Positions 62,069 through 64,000 of a stretch of DNA of 64,000 nucleotides are shown here, one piece after another. Source of the stretch: Vibrio splendidus. Lineage in GTDB: Bacteria; Pseudomonadota; Gammaproteobacteria; Enterobacterales; Vibrionaceae. The notes under the pieces are model-generated. The model did not search any database and was not told the DNA's origin. It saw only the letters and a list, made by a program, of their open reading frames with translations. The DNA is taken from positions 186,001 through 250,000 of the forward strand of contig NZ_AP025509.1 in assembly GCF_024347615.1 (NCBI RefSeq), in the 5' to 3' direction. How positions within the stretch are numbered: position 1 is the stretch's first letter; each line of letters begins with the position of its first letter. Both the position numbers and the translations under genes were made by a program.

Positions 62069-62143
62069 CCCGACAGTGTGTAGCTAATAAGCGTACTTAG
62101 TAACTTAGTAATTTAGTAATTTAGTAATTTAGGTGCTGTCGGG
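62069..62143 (+). repeat. 8-bp tandem repeat inside a hairpin loop
   Basis: CCCGACAG at 62069-62076 pairs with CTGTCGGG at 62136-62143. Between them lie four and a half units of ATTTAGTA/ACTTAGTA from 62095 to about 62131. It looks as if repeats have grown within the loop of an older hairpin, perhaps the terminator of the gene before. Confidence 0.6.
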
Positions 62144-62190
62144 TGTGTCGGTGCACACCTCGTTTTGCTCATTGTCTTCTTGCCTAAATT

Positions 62191-62343
62191 CTAGCTTCTC
62201 CAGCTATTCCCCAATAACAGTGATACCGCTACCGACACACCTAATGCGATCAATATATTAGGTAAGTACAGTCCCCAAATCGCGACACAAACCGCCACGG
62301 TTACCACAGCCCATAACAGTGTTTCTAAAATCCAAGTACCCAT
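62191..62343 (-). CDS. Small membrane protein, 50 residues
   Basis: Starts MGTWILETLLWAVVTVAVCV and ends SVAVSLLLGNSWRS; two hydrophobic spans separated by WGLYLPN. AGGAG lies nine bases before the ATG. Function unknown; no family recognised. It is 87 bases downstream of the histidine kinase stop on the same strand, so could be the last gene of that operon. Confidence 0.65.
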   Translation of the reverse strand: MGTWILETLLWAVVTVAVCVAIWGLYLPNILIALGVSVAVSLLLGNSWRS

Positions 62344-62430
62344 AAAATAACTCCTAACTAGATTGTGCGACTAGCATAACCAAGTGAGGGTAAACTTTTG
62401 GTCACCATCCAATAACCATTTAGAAAATCG

Positions 62431-63723
62431 CTATAGCATGACTTTGACGATGAACTCATTGTTGTGAACTTGATGAGTAAACTGCCAACCTTGGTTCTGA
62501 CAAACGCGATCAATGAGCTCTAGGCCGATACCAAAAGAGGTTTGTTGTTCAGAGTCGTTTGCTAGGTTTTCATCTTCCAAACGATTGGTTACCTCAAACT
62601 GATGTTCTGTCAGTGTGATTCTGATATCTCCGCTACCACCATGTTGAAATGCATTTCGGACCAAGTTGGTGAGCATAACCTCTGTTAACTCTCGGGGAAG
62701 GGAGTGTTCGCCTTGGTCGACCTTGGTGTGGATCTCTACTTCTTTGTTTTTGAGAAGGTAACGTTGGCTTTCGATGATGTTGTTGAGCAGGGGAGTCAGC
62801 TTGATTTGCTCATAGTTGGTTTCCATTTCGCTATTACGACTCATCCACAACAGAGTCGTTACCAAGGCTTTCATGCTGGTGGCTGAACGTTGGATTCGTG
62901 CGACGGCACGTTGGCCGCTGTTGGGAATGCTTTCAGACAACCGAACCAGCATATCGCCGCTGGCTGAAATAGTGGCGATCGGTGTTCTTAATTCGTGGCT
63001 GGCTGCTCTTAAGAAAAAGCTTTCACGTTCATTGGCTTGGCGTTCACCTTGAACGCTTTTAATTAGTTGGGAAGCTAACTGATCGATCTCTTTATATCGA
63101 AACTGAGTCAGACCTTCAGTCTTGTCCACATCCAGAGATTCAGACCATTTTGATAAGGTAATAATCGGTTTGGTGATTCTGTGTATCAAAAGGCGAATGA
63201 TCAAGAACACCAAGAGCAATAAGGCGCCGATAGCGATAAAGGCGTTGTTAATTTGAGCTACAGAATCAGGAGGGTTGAGCTCGAATAGATTCAAGTAGAT
63301 GGCTTCGTCGTATTCAGAAATGATGTATAACGCTTCGTCGCTACCTGATATCGGATGCTTGGCGGCATAGAGGTATTGGCCTGAATCATTGTTAGGTGAT
63401 TGCTCGTAGTGTTCATAAATTGCGTCGTTATCAAACGCTTTCCAATCAAAGGTTTGTTGAAACTTAACGGGCAGATCTGAATAACTTAGAAAGGCTTGGA
63501 ATGTTGGGTTTTGGTAGTCTGGCAGTTGCCCTGTTTCGATGTATTGCTGCTCTGCCACTTCCAGCTCATATAAGAATCCATATTTTGCCGATTCATTGAG
63601 ACCAATATGATAGCTCTGAGATACCATCAAGCTGTAGATGGCAGTGAGTAATACGACGATGCCAAATAAGTAGAGGTAGATATCACGCTTGATACTGACT
63701 CGATTCATGTTCGGGTGCTTCAT
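62431..63723 (-). CDS. Sensor histidine kinase of a two-component system
   Basis: 430 residues. Transmembrane helix at residues 15-35, periplasmic sensor of about 130 residues, second helix at about 160-180, HAMP, HisKA with His243 in AASHELRTPIATIS, and an HATPase with NLVRNAFQHGG and SFGIGLELI, a shortened nucleotide lid. It overlaps the upstream response regulator by ATGA, so both are made together. The signal is unknown. Confidence 0.9.
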   Translation of the reverse strand: MKHPNMNRVSIKRDIYLYLFGIVVLLTAIYSLMVSQSYHIGLNESAKYGFLYELEVAEQQYIETGQLPDYQNPTFQAFLSYSDLPVKFQQTFDWKAFDNDAIYEHYEQSPNNDSGQYLYAAKHPISGSDEALYIISEYDEAIYLNLFELNPPDSVAQINNAFIAIGALLLLVFLIIRLLIHRITKPIITLSKWSESLDVDKTEGLTQFRYKEIDQLASQLIKSVQGERQANERESFFLRAASHELRTPIATISASGDMLVRLSESIPNSGQRAVARIQRSATSMKALVTTLLWMSRNSEMETNYEQIKLTPLLNNIIESQRYLLKNKEVEIHTKVDQGEHSLPRELTEVMLTNLVRNAFQHGGSGDIRITLTEHQFEVTNRLEDENLANDSEQQTSFGIGLELIDRVCQNQGWQFTHQVHNNEFIVKVML

Positions 63724-64000
63724 GATGACTCCCCATGTAAGACAACACCAATGCCATGAACCGTGTGAATTAGTTTTGAGTCAAAGGGCGCATCAACCAC
63801 TTGTCGAAGCTTAAACAGGTGCGCTTTCATGCTATCAGAGCTTGGCATTTCGTCTTCCCATGCTTCTTCAAGCTTGGCTTTGCTCACCACGTTAGGGCTG
63901 TTTCGCACTAACATCACGAGCATTCGCCAACAAACTGGGGAGAGCTTCAATAGCTTGCCGTCTCTAACAGCTTGGTGCTTGTCTAAGTCCAGCTTGAGAT
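63720..64000 (-). CDS. OmpR-family response regulator, C-terminal part (5' end outside window)
   Basis: The frame is open to the right edge; 93 residues are visible and correspond to the winged-helix DNA-binding domain: LSPVCWRMLVMLVRNSPNVVSKAKLEEAWED, then MKAHLFKLRQVVD and the wing HTVHGIGVVL. A TTG at 63950 opens a false shorter frame inside the domain. Its receiver domain would lie beyond base 64000. Partner of the histidine kinase, with ATGA overlap. Confidence 0.88.
   Translation of the reverse strand, partial: LKLDLDKHQAVRDGKLLKLSPVCWRMLVMLVRNSPNVVSKAKLEEAWEDEMPSSDSMKAHLFKLRQVVDAPFDSKLIHTVHGIGVVLHGESS

Noticed and set aside
1..64000. CRISPR arrays, tRNA or rRNA genes
   Set aside because: The tandem repeats seen have no spacers, and no cloverleaf or rRNA-like sequence was noticed on either strand.

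Overview
The window looks like a stretch of Vibrio DNA, most probably chromosome II of a Splendidus-clade-like species. Reasons: kbl-tdh, a class I HMG-CoA reductase, VieS/VieA/VieB-like signalling genes, torT/torS, yjjI-yjjW and a Zur-regulated zinc operon together are typical of Vibrio. In V. cholerae, from memory, kbl-tdh and the HMG-CoA reductase lie on chromosome II. Species and chromosome are inference; no rRNA, tRNA, origin, phage, intact IS or CRISPR was seen.

Layout. 1-1.8 kb: end of a MacB-type ABC permease and its ATPase. 1.9-10 kb: a signalling block with an XRE-type regulator, an EAL phosphodiesterase, a receiver-TPR protein (VieB-like), a receiver-EAL protein (VieA-like without HTH) and a large hybrid kinase (VieS-like) whose frame is broken in a run of six C. 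10.3-12.7 kb: threonine catabolism (kbl, tdh). 12.7-17.9 kb: a gene-poor kilobase with two LacI-type palindromes, then PAS-GGDEF-EAL, bacteriohemerythrin and a second receiver-TPR gene. This segment ends at a diverged second copy of the last 44 codons of tdh, so it looks like an insertion next to tdh. 18-36 kb: mostly housekeeping and transport genes (putative outer-membrane protein, DUF819 carrier, Kef system, threonine-aldolase-like lyase, yccF, YiaY-type alcohol dehydrogenase, yjjG, yddG, CDF transporter, methyltransferase) ending in the glycyl-radical enzyme yjjI. 36-46.9 kb: the YjjI activase yjjW, a LysR regulator, HMG-CoA reductase, yccS, helD, mgsA, torT. 47-57 kb: torS, cti, a FAN1-type nuclease, an OFA-type MFS carrier, yajD. 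57.5-64 kb: yghU, a Zur-box-preceded zinc uptake operon (outer-membrane protein, binding protein, permease, no ATPase), a DOPA-dioxygenase-family protein, and the start of a two-component system cut by the window end.

How it fits together. The left third is dominated by cyclic-di-GMP turnover: five proteins with EAL, GGDEF or VieB-type domains sit on both sides of kbl-tdh. The hemerythrin next to the PAS-GGDEF-EAL protein suggests oxygen or redox input. The right side carries anaerobic or respiratory genes (yjjIW, torST) and zinc scavenging. A recurring oddity is short tandem repeats of 15-24 bp that start in or just after the stop codons of several genes, sometimes duplicating the stop codon in frame.

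Three small genes of 41, 50 and 50 codons were found by reading the strands directly. Several start codons were moved inward to ATG or GTG codons with better ribosome binding sites; each case is explained in its entry.
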